From Parvimonas micra (GTDB taxonomy: Bacteria > Bacillota > Clostridia > Tissierellales > Peptoniphilaceae), in the NCBI RefSeq assembly GCF_037482165.1, contig NZ_CP148048.1, positions 124,001 to 188,000 on the forward strand: a stretch of DNA of 64,000 bases, in the 5' to 3' direction. Shown here one piece after another: positions 33,881 to 42,737 of this stretch. Numbering within the stretch: the first letter of the stretch is position 1; every line of letters begins with the position of its first letter. A program made the translations under genes and the position numbers. Below the pieces are notes generated by a model that was not told where the DNA came from, made no database searches, and saw only the letters and a list, made by a program, of their open reading frames with translations.

Positions 33881-35029
33881 TTAATTACTTGGATCTGTTA
33901 TAAAGGCTGAAAAAGTTATTAGATTTGATTTACTTTTTTCATCATGGTCTACTATGATAATATAAAAAGGACTATCCATCTTTATAGTTATCTCTTTTTT
34001 ACTAGGAATAGCTGTGGCCTTATTAGTTATTTTTGTAACAGCCTTAGCTTTTGCACCATTCTCATCAATCTTTAGAATTGAATTTTGCTTTGCATCTGTT
34101 ACTTTAACTCCAACATTTTTTAATAATTTTTCTAATTTATAACCGTTTAACATCTTCTCAAGCCCAAGCTCAGAAAATAATGATTTAAAATCAACTTCTG
34201 ATTTTGTTTCTATCTTTGGCAAGAAGAAGTTTACATCAGCTTTTTCGCTATTATCATTAAAAGCCTTTATACATTCCATCAATTTTTTAGAAGAAAAATA
34301 ATTTTTAGTTTTAGGCTTAATAAAATAAACTTTTGATTCGTTTGCACTTAGTACAAAAGCTTCTTTTTCATTATCTGATATGGCTAAACTATCCTTAAAT
34401 TGATTATACATTGTATTGACGTTAATTACAGAATCATCTAATTTTGTGAATTCCTTCATTTTTGTATTTTTTTCATCGAACTTTTTATCCCACTTTGCAT
34501 CATAATTCACAGCATCAATAAAAAATATAATGAAGTCGTTCTTGAATTCTTCTTTATCTAGAACTTCTTTCAAATTCTTTTTTTGAAAATCTTGATATAC
34601 TTTAGTAGCATCTTTTCCGTTTTTAACAGTTTTAATATTATCATAGTTTAAATTTTTTGTATCTCCAGTAAAAATTTTAGTATTTATTAAAATTAAATTT
34701 GCTAAATTAGAATTTTTTAATTTTAAGTTTTGAAGATGAGCATCATCATAATTCTTTAAGAACTCTAAATTTTCTCTATCCTCCGTGCAAAAAGAAATCA
34801 AATCCAAACATCTCTGAATTGAAAGGGGAGATAAAACAAAATTTTTCCCCTCATTAGATTCTAATAGCTTAGTAAAAATCTCTAAATTTAATTTGTTTAT
34901 GGAATCTGTCTTGTCGATGTTAAATGCAAGTTGTTCTCTATTTTCTGGAAATGGCTTCTCAGTTCTTAAACAAGAAGTAAGTGAAATAGAAACAAAAAGC
35001 AATAAAATAACTTTAAATAGTCTTTTCAT
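33881..35029 (-). CDS. Lipoprotein serpin 1 (next to dnaX)
   Basis: 382-residue paralogue of the following gene, with lipobox LTSC (Cys20) and the same order of serpin motifs: NFVLSPLSIQRCLDL, WDKKFDEKNTKMKEF, FSELGLEKMLNGYK, hinge GAKAKAVTKI and C-terminal FYIIIVDHDEKSKS...ITFSAFITDP. The hinge is nearly identical to that of the paralogue, but the predicted cleavage segment differs (NKATAIP against KETSMP), so the two may have different protease targets. It starts 46 bases after the dnaX stop codon with ACGGAGG, thus probably sharing the dnaX transcript or having a local promoter. Domestication for inhibition is plausible; no protease target is identifiable from sequence. Confidence 0.88.
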   Translation of the reverse strand: MKRLFKVILLLFVSISLTSCLRTEKPFPENREQLAFNIDKTDSINKLNLEIFTKLLESNEGKNFVLSPLSIQRCLDLISFCTEDRENLEFLKNYDDAHLQNLKLKNSNLANLILINTKIFTGDTKNLNYDNIKTVKNGKDATKVYQDFQKKNLKEVLDKEEFKNDFIIFFIDAVNYDAKWDKKFDEKNTKMKEFTKLDDSVINVNTMYNQFKDSLAISDNEKEAFVLSANESKVYFIKPKTKNYFSSKKLMECIKAFNDNSEKADVNFFLPKIETKSEVDFKSLFSELGLEKMLNGYKLEKLLKNVGVKVTDAKQNSILKIDENGAKAKAVTKITNKATAIPSKKEITIKMDSPFYIIIVDHDEKSKSNLITFSAFITDPSN

Positions 35030-35032
35030 AAG

Positions 35033-35087
35033 ATACCTCCGTTCTTAATACTACGATAGCTTAAAAATCAACATTCTAACCAATAAA
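35033..35087 (-). repeat. Duplicated leader including the dnaX stop region (copy 1)
   Basis: Same 55-base segment as at 33826-33880; here it covers the last codons and stop of dnaX and the serpin 1 leader. Confidence 0.8.
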
Positions 35088-36737
35088 ATTTGCATAAATT
35101 GTCAATGAGTTTTGAACAGGCATATTAACCTTTGTAAAAAATTCATTCAAAACAGCTGTTTCTTTTAAAACAAAACAATTATTTTCATCTAATTTATAAC
35201 TTCCAAACTTAAATAAATATTCTTTACAATCAATATGTAAGAAATTTTCTTTTGGAAAATAGTAAATCTCTTTAACGCTTTCATCAAAGAGTTTAGAAAC
35301 AGTTTTTCTGAAAATAGTTTCTTTTAAAACATCCTTAAAAGAAGTTAATTCAATTTTTTCGTGAATCTCATTATTTTCTTCTATAGGTTGTTCAACATCT
35401 TCTATATTTTCTTCTTGTTCTGTTTCTTCGATATTTTTTATATCATCTGTATTTTCTGTATTTTCAGTATTTTCTATATCTTCTATAATTTCCGTATTTT
35501 CTATATCTTCTATAATTTCCGTATTTTGAACAGATTCAATATTGTTTTCTGCTACTTCATTTGAAATATCTTCTCTTTCTACTAAATCAACTTTTACATT
35601 TCCACTTTTAATAATTGTTTCAAGGGTTTCAAGTCTCTTTTCAATTTCAGATTTTTCTTTCTTAAATGAACAGATTTTTATAATTAAAAGTTCAGCTAGA
35701 GCATTTTGCATATCACTTTTTTTCATCTTATCTTCAACATCTAAAAGATTTTCTAAAATGAAAATAAGTTCATCCATTTCAAATTTATTTGAATGTTCTA
35801 AATATCTCTTATACTCAACATCATTTAAAGTTGTAAGCTCTTTTTTTATACTCTTTACTAAAATTATATTTCTAAAATGTTTGATTAAATCAATGATTAT
35901 ATTATGTGGAGTCTTTCCATTTTTTACCAAATTTCTAAAAGTTTCAATAGTTTCGTTTTTAGATGAATTTAAAATTGACTTTGAAAGCTCAAACAACATA
36001 TTTAAGTTCACAAGTCCTAAACATTCATTAATATCATCAATAGTAATTTTTTCTTTTCCGGTTGCAACAACCTGATCCAAAAGACTTAAAGCATCTCTCA
36101 TTGCACCTGAAGAAAGCTCAGAAATTAAATTAATTCCATCTTCTTCTATCTCTACATTTAGATTATTTAAAACATAGTTTATATTTTCAACAATGTCTGA
36201 ATTATTAATCCTTTTAAATTCAAACCTTTGACATCTTGAAATAATTGTATCAGGAAGTTTGTCAATTTCTGTTGTCGCAAGAATGAAAATTAAATGCTTA
36301 GGGGGTTCTTCTAAAATCTTTAAAAGAGCATTAAAGCCTTCATTTGTAATCATATGGGCTTCATCGATTATATAAACTTTGTATTTTACAATTTGTGGGG
36401 GATAGATTACTTTTTCCTTTAATTCCCTTATATCGTCAATACGTCTGTTACTTGCAGCATCCATCTCCACAACTTCAAGAGCCTTGTCTTCTAAAATCAT
36501 TTTACAATTTTCGCATTCGTTGCAAGGATTCCCATCAATAGGATTTAAGCAATTTACCGCACGAGCGAAAATTTTAGCACAACTTGTCTTTCCTGTTCCT
36601 CTTATCCCTGAAAAAAGATAGGCATGTCCTAAATTTCCAGTTCTTATTTGATTTTTTAAAATTTCAACAATATGAGCTTGACCAACAACTCTTGTAAAAT
36701 CTTTTGGCCTAAACTCTCTATAAATAGCTTGTTTCAA
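35076..36737 (-). CDS. dnaX: DNA polymerase III subunit gamma/tau
   Basis: 553-residue clamp-loader ATPase. Seen: Walker A GIRGTGKTS (near 44-52), a four-cysteine zinc module CLN...NPCNECENC (near 64-80), Walker B-type YKVYIIDEAHMI (near 119), sensor ILATTEIDKLP and the SRCQRFEF arginine finger. Domain III follows to about 370, then an acidic linker (400-470) with near-perfect nine-residue repeats EIIEDIENT, then a short C-terminal domain. AGAGGTG lies before ATG 36737. It is followed by serpins rather than by ybaB, which is unusual for this gene order. No SRP RNA gene is seen upstream. Confidence 0.97.
   Translation of the reverse strand: MKQAIYREFRPKDFTRVVGQAHIVEILKNQIRTGNLGHAYLFSGIRGTGKTSCAKIFARAVNCLNPIDGNPCNECENCKMILEDKALEVVEMDAASNRRIDDIRELKEKVIYPPQIVKYKVYIIDEAHMITNEGFNALLKILEEPPKHLIFILATTEIDKLPDTIISRCQRFEFKRINNSDIVENINYVLNNLNVEIEEDGINLISELSSGAMRDALSLLDQVVATGKEKITIDDINECLGLVNLNMLFELSKSILNSSKNETIETFRNLVKNGKTPHNIIIDLIKHFRNIILVKSIKKELTTLNDVEYKRYLEHSNKFEMDELIFILENLLDVEDKMKKSDMQNALAELLIIKICSFKKEKSEIEKRLETLETIIKSGNVKVDLVEREDISNEVAENNIESVQNTEIIEDIENTEIIEDIENTENTENTDDIKNIEETEQEENIEDVEQPIEENNEIHEKIELTSFKDVLKETIFRKTVSKLFDESVKEIYYFPKENFLHIDCKEYLFKFGSYKLDENNCFVLKETAVLNEFFTKVNMPVQNSLTIYANFIG
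35472..35525 (-). repeat. Two 27-bp tandem repeats inside dnaX
   Basis: Two identical 27-base units (35472-35498 and 35499-35525) coding for the nine-residue EIIEDIENT-type repeat of the acidic linker. Copy-number changes would keep the reading frame. Confidence 0.75.
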
Positions 36738-36907
36738 AATTGCACCTCTAATATTTTAATTAATGTACTATATATATATATATTATATCATAAAAACAAT
36801 TTATTATCATAAATAAAAAAGAGATATTAAAAAACAAGTTTTTTAAACTGTAAAAATCTAATATTTATAAAAATTAACAAAGTCCTTTATAAATCCATTT
36901 TTAAACA

Positions 36908-36936
36908 TTGACAACTATTTCTATTTTTTATAAAAT
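36908..36936 (+). promoter_or_regulatory. Promoter of the YitT/YczE-like gene
   Basis: TTGACA (36908-36913), 17-base spacer, TAAAAT (36931-36936). Confidence 0.75.
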
Positions 36937-36958
36937 AATCGGGTAGGAGAGAGAAAAA

Positions 36959-37639
36959 ATGAAGAAAGATAAATTATTTATTAGAATTGCCATGTCAATA
37001 ATCGGAATGATTATTTTGGGGATAGGTGTATTTTTTACAATTAAAGTAAATTTGGGAGTTGACCCTGCAAGCACAGTTGACCTTGGAATGTCTAAACAAT
37101 TAGGACTAAGTTATGGAAATTGTGCAGTAATTTTTAATATAGTATTTTTAAGTGCAATATTTCTTATTGATAGAAAATATATAAATATATCATCAATTTT
37201 AGCTATTTTTGTAATAGGTTATACAGTTGAAGCTATGAATGTTCTTTTTGGTTGGCTTAATTTACAAGATTTAGAAATGATTTACAGAATTATAATTTGT
37301 TTCATTGGAACATTTATTATAGCTAATGGTGTTACAATTTATATTTTTACAGATTTAGGAGTTGGTGCAACTGACGGAATTTCTGAATTAATAAGTGATA
37401 AGACAAAATTTTCCTATAGAACTGTAAGGGTTATTTCTGATCTTGTGCTTGTTATTATAGGATATTTGATGGGTGGAGTTGTCGGAATTGGAACTTTGAT
37501 AATAACATTCTTTGCAGGACCTTTTATTCAATTCACAAGAAAATTGCTTGCTCCTTCTCTTAAAAAAATATTGGGAGAAGAGTTAGTTGAGTCTGTTAAT
37601 AAAGACGAAGAAAAATTTGAAAAAGAAGTTATTGCTTAA
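36959..37639 (+). CDS. YczE/YitT-like integral membrane protein
   Basis: 226 residues, about six hydrophobic segments. The start IRIAMSIIGMIILGIGVFFTIKVNLGVDPAS and the mid-protein IYIFTDLGVGATDGISELI pattern, an internal two-fold repeat around LGV(D/G)P/A, fits the YczE/YyaS membrane-protein family, whose transported substrate is unknown. A charged tail (NKDEEKFEKEVIA) ends it. GGAGAGAG precedes ATG 36959. The M20 peptidase gene follows 87 bases later with its own -10. Confidence 0.78.
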   Translation: MKKDKLFIRIAMSIIGMIILGIGVFFTIKVNLGVDPASTVDLGMSKQLGLSYGNCAVIFNIVFLSAIFLIDRKYINISSILAIFVIGYTVEAMNVLFGWLNLQDLEMIYRIIICFIGTFIIANGVTIYIFTDLGVGATDGISELISDKTKFSYRTVRVISDLVLVIIGYLMGGVVGIGTLIITFFAGPFIQFTRKLLAPSLKKILGEELVESVNKDEEKFEKEVIA

Positions 37640-37680
37640 ATTAAATAGGGGGGAACCCTATTTTTTTTTATTGCAAAAAG

Positions 37681-37689
37681 TGGTATTAT
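37681..37689 (+). promoter_or_regulatory. Candidate extended -10 promoter of the M20 amidohydrolase gene
   Basis: TGGTATTAT at 37681-37689, 37 bases before the start codon. Confidence 0.45.
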
Positions 37690-37726
37690 ATTTCTATATT
37701 ATTCTATTAAAAACAAGGAGGTTTTT

Positions 37727-38905
37727 ATGGATATTTTAAAATTAGTAAAAGAAAAAGAAGAAAAAGTTATAAAGATTAGACGAGATTTACATCAAATTCC
37801 AGAGCTAGAATTGGAACTTCCAAAAACTATGGAATATATTTCAAAAGTTTTAGATGAAATAGGAGTAAATTATAAAAAACTATTAAATGGGAATGCAATT
37901 GTGGTTCAAATCGACGGAGAACAAAAAGGTAAATGTATTGCAATAAGAGCTGACAGCGATGCACTTCCTGTCGTTGAAGAAACCGGACTTCCTTTTGCAT
38001 CTACAAATGGAAATATGCATGCTTGCGGACATGATGGACATACTGCAATGGCACTTGGAGCTTGTATGATATTAAATGAAAATAGAGATAAACTTAAGGG
38101 AACTGTAAAAATATTTTTCCAACCTGGAGAGGAAACACCGGGAGGAGCTTTACCTATGATTGAAGAAGGCTGTATGGAAAATCCAAAAGTCGATGCAGTA
38201 ATTGGACTCCATGAAGGTTGTTTGATTCCTATTGAATATGGAAAGATAGGAGTAAAAGCAGGAGCTATAATGGCATCAGCAGATATTTTTGAAATAAATG
38301 TAAAAGGAAAATCCTCACATGCCGCAACACCTCATCTTTCTGCTGATCCAATTGTAGTTTCATCAGAAATTGTTCTTGGACTTCAAAAGATAATTTCAAG
38401 AGAAATAAATCCTATTTCAAATGCAGTTTTGACTATTGGAATAATTAGAGGAGGAACTGCTCATAATGTAATTCCTGAATCTGTTTACATCAAAGGAACA
38501 GTTAGAACTTTAGACGAAAAAGTAAGAGAATTTATCGCAAAGCGAATTGAAGAAATTGCAGATGGAATCGCAAAAGCCTACAATTGTGAAGCTGAAACAA
38601 TTTATCACTTTATGTATCCTGTAGTTATGAATGATGAAAAATTTACTGAATTTTTTATAGAAAATACAAAAGAAGTTTTAGGAGAGGATTCAGTTGAAAT
38701 TATAAAAAATCCGAGCATGGGTGGAGAAGATGTTGCTTATTTCCTACAAAGAGCAAAAGGAACTTACTTTATGCTTTCAAATCCGAAAATTTATGATGGA
38801 GATAAAATATATCCTCATCATCATAGTAAATTCGATGTTGAAGAAAGTTTATTTTACAAAGGAATGTGTGCAGTTCTGGGAACTGTTTTTAAATATTTAA
38901 GCTAG
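37727..38905 (+). CDS. M20-family amidohydrolase (N-acyl-amino-acid hydrolase type)
   Basis: 392-residue cytoplasmic di-metal hydrolase. Metal-binding motifs are seen: RADSDALP near residue 84, MHACGHDGHTAM near 103 (H-x-C-G-H-D), PGEETPGGA near 138, GKSSHAATPHLSADP near 195, and the late GGEDVAYFL near 332. This is the amidohydrolase group that removes acyl, aminobenzoyl or indole-acetyl groups from amino acids. Substrate unassigned. AAGGAGG precedes ATG 37727. Ends with its own terminator and is followed by MITE-like copy B. Confidence 0.92.
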   Translation: MDILKLVKEKEEKVIKIRRDLHQIPELELELPKTMEYISKVLDEIGVNYKKLLNGNAIVVQIDGEQKGKCIAIRADSDALPVVEETGLPFASTNGNMHACGHDGHTAMALGACMILNENRDKLKGTVKIFFQPGEETPGGALPMIEEGCMENPKVDAVIGLHEGCLIPIEYGKIGVKAGAIMASADIFEINVKGKSSHAATPHLSADPIVVSSEIVLGLQKIISREINPISNAVLTIGIIRGGTAHNVIPESVYIKGTVRTLDEKVREFIAKRIEEIADGIAKAYNCEAETIYHFMYPVVMNDEKFTEFFIENTKEVLGEDSVEIIKNPSMGGEDVAYFLQRAKGTYFMLSNPKIYDGDKIYPHHHSKFDVEESLFYKGMCAVLGTVFKYLS

Positions 38906-38909
38906 AAAA

Positions 38910-38946
38910 ATGGATTGTCGATAAACGACAATCCATTTATTTTTTA
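38910..38946 (+). terminator. Terminator after the amidohydrolase gene
   Basis: Stem ATGGATTGTCG/CGACAATCCAT with T-rich tail. Confidence 0.9.
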
Positions 38947-38968
38947 TCTAACTAAAATATTTTTTGTA

Positions 38969-39098
38969 GATCATTTACTGTTTGCGTTAAGCTATTAAAC
39001 GAAGTATTATTACTTATACGTCATTTCGACTGTAGCGAAGCGAAATGGAGAAATCTCATACTTTTGCTTGAAAAGCAAAAATAAATGTATCGAAGATA
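38969..39098 (-). repeat. MITE-like element, partial copy B1
   Basis: About 130 bases matching the right-hand part of the family: ATTTACTG, GCGTTAAGCTATTAAACGAAG, TATACGTCATTTCGAC, GGAGAAATCTCAT, CTTTTGCTT hairpin and ATGTATCGAAGATAT. The left half (first terminal repeat and AT-rich core) is missing. It lies directly upstream of the full copy B2. Confidence 0.8.
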
Positions 39099-39133
39099 TA
39101 TAAGTTAGAAGAATTTCATCCTAAAGAAGCTTT

Positions 39134-39368
39134 AGGAGATCTTTCGACTCCGTTACACTCCGCTCAAGATGAGGTGTTGGGGGCATTACTTTACTAGTTG
39201 TTATGACGTAAAACTTTTTATTTTTTTGGAAATTTTTTATTTTTTAAGATTATTTACTGTTTACGTTAAGCTATTAAACGAAGTATTATTCCTTATACGT
39301 CATCTCGAGTGTAGTCGAGAGATCTCACACTTTTGTTGAAAACAAAAGTGAATGTATCGAAGATACAT
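39134..39368 (-). repeat. MITE-like element, full copy B2 (inverted relative to A)
   Basis: Starts GGAGATCTTTCGACTCC (39134), passes ATGAGGTGTTGGGGGCATTAC, TTGTTATGACGTAAAAC, an AT-rich core, the TTACGTTAAGCTATTAAACG segment, and ends with CGTCATCTCGAGTG, GAGAGATCTCACAC, the AACAAAAGTG hairpin and palindrome ATGTATCGAAGATACAT (39352-39368). It lies between two convergent genes, like copy A. Confidence 0.85.
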
Positions 39369-39383
39369 CCAAAAAATATAACC

Positions 39384-39412
39384 AAAAATCCCCAACATTG
39401 TTGAGGATTTAT
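39384..39412 (-). terminator. Terminator after the malic enzyme gene
   Basis: Minus-strand stem AATCCTCAACA/TGTTGGGGATT with T run. Confidence 0.75.
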
Positions 39413-39424
39413 TTTAAATATCTA

Positions 39425-40579
39425 CTATTTAACTTTTTCTGCAACTGCTTTCGCAACTGTATCAGCTACATTTTCTTCAAAAGCTGAAACAATAATATAA
39501 TCTTCTCTAATTTTGTCATCAGGAATCATACTTGCAAGTCCGTATGATGCAGCTAATTTCATTTCATCAGTAATTTTCTTAGCCTTTGCTTCTAAAGCAC
39601 CTTTGAAAATTCCAGGGAAAGCAACTACATTGTTAATTTGGTTAGGCATATCGGATCTTCCTGTTGCAGCAATTCTAGCTCCAGCTTCTTTTGCATCTGC
39701 ATAAAGAATTTCAGGTTGAGGATTTGCCATTGCAAATACAATCGCATCTTTATTCATTGAAGCGACCATTTCTTTAGTAACTAAATCTTTTTGACTTACA
39801 CCAATGAATACGTCAGCACCAACAAATGCTTCTTTCATAGTCATATCTTTTTGTTCTTTATTTGTAATTTCAGCTAATTCTTTCTTTACAAAATTATAAT
39901 TTTCTGAATGTTTTTTATTAATTGCGCCTTTTGAGTCGAATGCAATTACATTTTCAACACCTAACATCATAATTAATTTTATGATTGAATATCCAGCAGC
40001 GCCAGCTCCTGAAACAACAACTTTAATATCCTTAGCTTCTTTTTTAACTAATTTTAATGCATTGATTAATGCAGCTGTAACAACTATTGCAGTACCATGT
40101 TGGTCATCGTGGAATACTGGAATGTCAAGTTCATCTATTAATGTTCTTTCAATTTCAACACATCTTGGAGAAGAAATATCTTCAAGATTAATTCCACCAA
40201 ATGTAGGAGCAAGAGCTTTTACAATTGAAATAATTTCCTTTGGATCTTTTGTATCTAAAACTATAGGAACAGCATTAACTCCGCCGAATTTTTTAAATAA
40301 ACAGCATTTTCCTTCCATAACAGGCATTGCAGCTTCAGGACCTATATCCCCAAGACCTAAAACAGCAGTTCCGTCTGAAATAACAGCAATAGTATTAGCT
40401 TTACTTGTATATTTATAAGCTAAAGAAGGGTCTTTGCTTATTTCCATACAAGGTCTTGCAACACCTGGAGTATATGCATAAGTTAAATCCTCAGCATTTT
40501 CCAATTTTGCTTTTAATTCTGTTGATAATTTTCCTTGCCATTGTTCGTGAAGTAACAATGCTTTTTCGTAAACATCCAT
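39425..40579 (-). CDS. NAD(P)-dependent malic enzyme
   Basis: 384-residue cytoplasmic malate dehydrogenase (oxaloacetate-decarboxylating), which converts malate to pyruvate and CO2. Seen: ELKAKLENAEDLTYAYTPGVARPC near 20, DGTAVLGLGDIGP near 79, KKFGGVNAVPIVLD near 96, FHDDQHGTAIVV near 156 with metal ligands, and the Rossmann loop VSGAGAAGYSI near 187. Length corresponds to the short bacterial type without a phosphotransacetylase domain. GGAGAG precedes ATG 40579. Divergent from radA. Confidence 0.95.
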   Translation of the reverse strand: MDVYEKALLLHEQWQGKLSTELKAKLENAEDLTYAYTPGVARPCMEISKDPSLAYKYTSKANTIAVISDGTAVLGLGDIGPEAAMPVMEGKCCLFKKFGGVNAVPIVLDTKDPKEIISIVKALAPTFGGINLEDISSPRCVEIERTLIDELDIPVFHDDQHGTAIVVTAALINALKLVKKEAKDIKVVVSGAGAAGYSIIKLIMMLGVENVIAFDSKGAINKKHSENYNFVKKELAEITNKEQKDMTMKEAFVGADVFIGVSQKDLVTKEMVASMNKDAIVFAMANPQPEILYADAKEAGARIAATGRSDMPNQINNVVAFPGIFKGALEAKAKKITDEMKLAASYGLASMIPDDKIREDYIIVSAFEENVADTVAKAVAEKVK

Positions 40580-40751
40580 TTTTTTCTCTCCTTTATAATA
40601 AAATTATTCATTCGTTGTTAATATACTACAAAGATTTCTAAAAGTCAATACAAGCAAATAATTCAATTAATAATTTAACTTGCAAAAATTATTCAAATTT
40701 TGCCTATTGCTTTTTGAAATTTTTTACATTAAAATATAGTTGGTGATTAAA

Positions 40752-42119
40752 ATGAAAACAAAGAAAAAATATATATGTTCTAATTGCAAGAAAGAGTCAT
40801 TGGGCTGGCAAGGAAAATGTAGTTTTTGTGGTAGTTGGGGAACTATAGAAGAGATTGAAGTTTCCGACGTGAAGAGTTCAACTGACAAAATTGTTGCAAA
40901 GGGGAAAGTTGAAAAGCTAAAAAATGTAAATGTAAATGAAAATGATAGATTTATAACTGGAATTGATGAGTTAAATCGTGTTTTAGGTGGTGGAATTGTA
41001 AGAGACAGTGTTAATATTTTAACTGCAAGACCTGGTTGTGGTAAAAGTACATTGCTTTTACAACTTGCACTTGACTTTGCAAGTAAAAATGTAAAAACTA
41101 TCTATATTTCTGCAGAGGAAAGCTCATCTCAGATAAAGTCAAGAGCAAATAGAATTGTAAAAGAAATTCCAGAAAATATTTGGATACAATCTACACAAAG
41201 TATGGATGAGGCTTTGAATTCTATCGAAGAGGTTGATGCAGAAATTGTGATTTTAGATAGTATTCAAACTGTTATGTTAAGTTCAATTCCGTCAAGGGCT
41301 GGTTCTCCAACACAGACTGTTGAATGTATAAACGAATTAGTTAGAGTTGCAAAAAATCCTAAAAGGCCAAGAGCAATTTTTATAGTTTGTCATATGACAA
41401 AGCAAGATGAAATGGCAGGACTTAGGACTTTGGAACATATGGTGGATTCTGTTTTGCTTTTAGAGGGAGAGTCTGACGAAAGTTTAAGAACTCTTACAAG
41501 TACAAAAAACAGATTTGGAAGAACTGGAGAAATCGGACTTTTTAAAATGGAAGAGTATGGACTTTTAGAAATTAAAAATCCATCAGAATTTTTTGTAACT
41601 CAAAGAGAAAAAGATATTTGTGGAAGTGTACTATCTGTTGTAAAAGAGGGAAGCAGAATGTTAGTTGTTGAAGTTGAAAGTCTAGTTTCTCAATCTTTTA
41701 CAAGTTATCCCGCGAGAATTGGAGATAGCCTTAAAAAAGATCAATTAAATACATTGCTTTCTATTTTAGAAGAAAGAGCCGGATTTAATTTATACAATAA
41801 AAATGTAATTTTAAAGACTACGGGAGGACTTAAAATTTCAGAGCAATCTGTTAATCTAGCTGTAATTATTTCCGTTGCATCTTCAATTTTAAATAAATCA
41901 GTTCCAAGAGATAATGTATTTATCGCAGAGGTTGGACTTACCGGAGAACTTAAAAAAGTTCCTAATTTAAGCGAAAGACTAATGGAACTTGACAGAATGG
42001 GATACAAAAAGGTCTATATTTCAAATGAAGTTGTGGATATTAAAAATTTAAAAACATTAAAAGTCGAAAAATCTAAAACACTAAAAGAAGTTATTGATAA
42101 AGTTTTCAGAAATGTTTAA
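40752..42119 (+). CDS. radA: DNA repair protein RadA
   Basis: 455-residue RecA-like branch-migration factor. Features: zinc finger CSNCKKESLGWQGKCSFC (near 8-25), Walker A ARPGCGKST (near 93), Walker B VILDSIQT, the RadA-specific KNRFG (near 248) and the C-terminal Lon-like domain (GGLKISEQSVNLAVIISVAS, near 370). I take ATG 40752, six bases after GGTGAT; the TTG and GTG codons at 40740 and 40743 fall within that site. A TTGCTT/TAAAAT pair (40707-40735, 17-base spacer) could be its promoter, but leaves a leader of only about 10 bases. Confidence 0.96.
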   Translation: MKTKKKYICSNCKKESLGWQGKCSFCGSWGTIEEIEVSDVKSSTDKIVAKGKVEKLKNVNVNENDRFITGIDELNRVLGGGIVRDSVNILTARPGCGKSTLLLQLALDFASKNVKTIYISAEESSSQIKSRANRIVKEIPENIWIQSTQSMDEALNSIEEVDAEIVILDSIQTVMLSSIPSRAGSPTQTVECINELVRVAKNPKRPRAIFIVCHMTKQDEMAGLRTLEHMVDSVLLLEGESDESLRTLTSTKNRFGRTGEIGLFKMEEYGLLEIKNPSEFFVTQREKDICGSVLSVVKEGSRMLVVEVESLVSQSFTSYPARIGDSLKKDQLNTLLSILEERAGFNLYNKNVILKTTGGLKISEQSVNLAVIISVASSILNKSVPRDNVFIAEVGLTGELKKVPNLSERLMELDRMGYKKVYISNEVVDIKNLKTLKVEKSKTLKEVIDKVFRNV

Positions 42120-42129
42120 TATAAAAAAC

Positions 42130-42158
42130 AAGGTTGTGTAGCGCTACACAACCTTTTA
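42130..42158. terminator. Bidirectional terminator between radA and a convergent gene
   Basis: Perfect 26-base palindrome (42130-42155) with arms AAGGTTGTGTAGC and GCTACACAACCTT, flanked by A and T runs. Confidence 0.9.
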
Positions 42159-42701
42159 AATATTTGTATTAACATAGTCATTAATCTTTGAAATTCTAAT
42201 CTCATCAATAAATATATTCTTTTCTTTTAACTTCTGTAGAATTTCAACATTCATTGAATGAAAAATTGCAAATTCAACATCTTTAACGACAATTTCAAAA
42301 AGAGAATTGTTAAGTCTTTTTGAATTCATATCTATAAAATACGCTTCTGTAGTTTTTTCATCTAAGAAGTCAATCATCTTTAAAAGAAATTTATCTTTTT
42401 CCGCATAATAATTATTAGATTTCATAAGATTTTCATTATATTTTTTTTGCTTTTTTTTATTATTTGAATACAAAATTGATTTTTGTTTAAAAAATTTTGC
42501 TAAAATATTGTAATATTGATAATTATACATTCCTTCTTCCAGCGAAGATATATTTAAAAGTGGTTTCATATTTAAATTTTGTATCAATTCATAATTTTTT
42601 TCCAAAAAAGATATTTTATCAATTTTTCTTATCGAAAGTTCTAAAATCAAATCATTTCTCTTTTTGAAAAAAGTTTCAAGTTGTTTTGTTGGAATATTCA
42701 T
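42156..42701 (-). CDS. Conserved-looking hypothetical protein
   Basis: 181 residues, soluble, predicted largely alpha-helical and very rich in N, K and F. No signal peptide, membrane segment or catalytic motif was seen. The end (VVKDVEFAIFHSMNVEILQKLKEKNIFIDEIRISKINDYV) has strand-helix character. No strong ribosome-binding site precedes ATG 42701, but a terminator for the upstream P-loop gene lies immediately before it, so partial read-through is probable. No family recognised. Confidence 0.55.
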   Translation of the reverse strand: MNIPTKQLETFFKKRNDLILELSIRKIDKISFLEKNYELIQNLNMKPLLNISSLEEGMYNYQYYNILAKFFKQKSILYSNNKKKQKKYNENLMKSNNYYAEKDKFLLKMIDFLDEKTTEAYFIDMNSKRLNNSLFEIVVKDVEFAIFHSMNVEILQKLKEKNIFIDEIRISKINDYVNTNI

Positions 42702-42703
42702 AT

Positions 42704-42732
42704 CACAAAAAAAGCACCTTAACGATGCTTTT
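42704..42732 (-). terminator. Terminator (possible attenuator) between two minus-strand genes
   Basis: Minus-strand stem AAAAGCA/TGCTTTT and T7 run; the T run ends three bases before the next start codon. Confidence 0.7.
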
Positions 42733-42737
42733 TAAAT

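Noticed and set aside
38906-39424. CRISPR-like array in the repetitive intergenic regions
   Set aside because: Repeats are long, few, inverted and not regularly spaced; no cas genes are present.
40707-40752. Leaderless radA transcript
   Set aside because: The predicted promoter would leave only about 10 bases, but the GGTGAT site fits a normal ATG; the promoter call itself is too weak to base this on.
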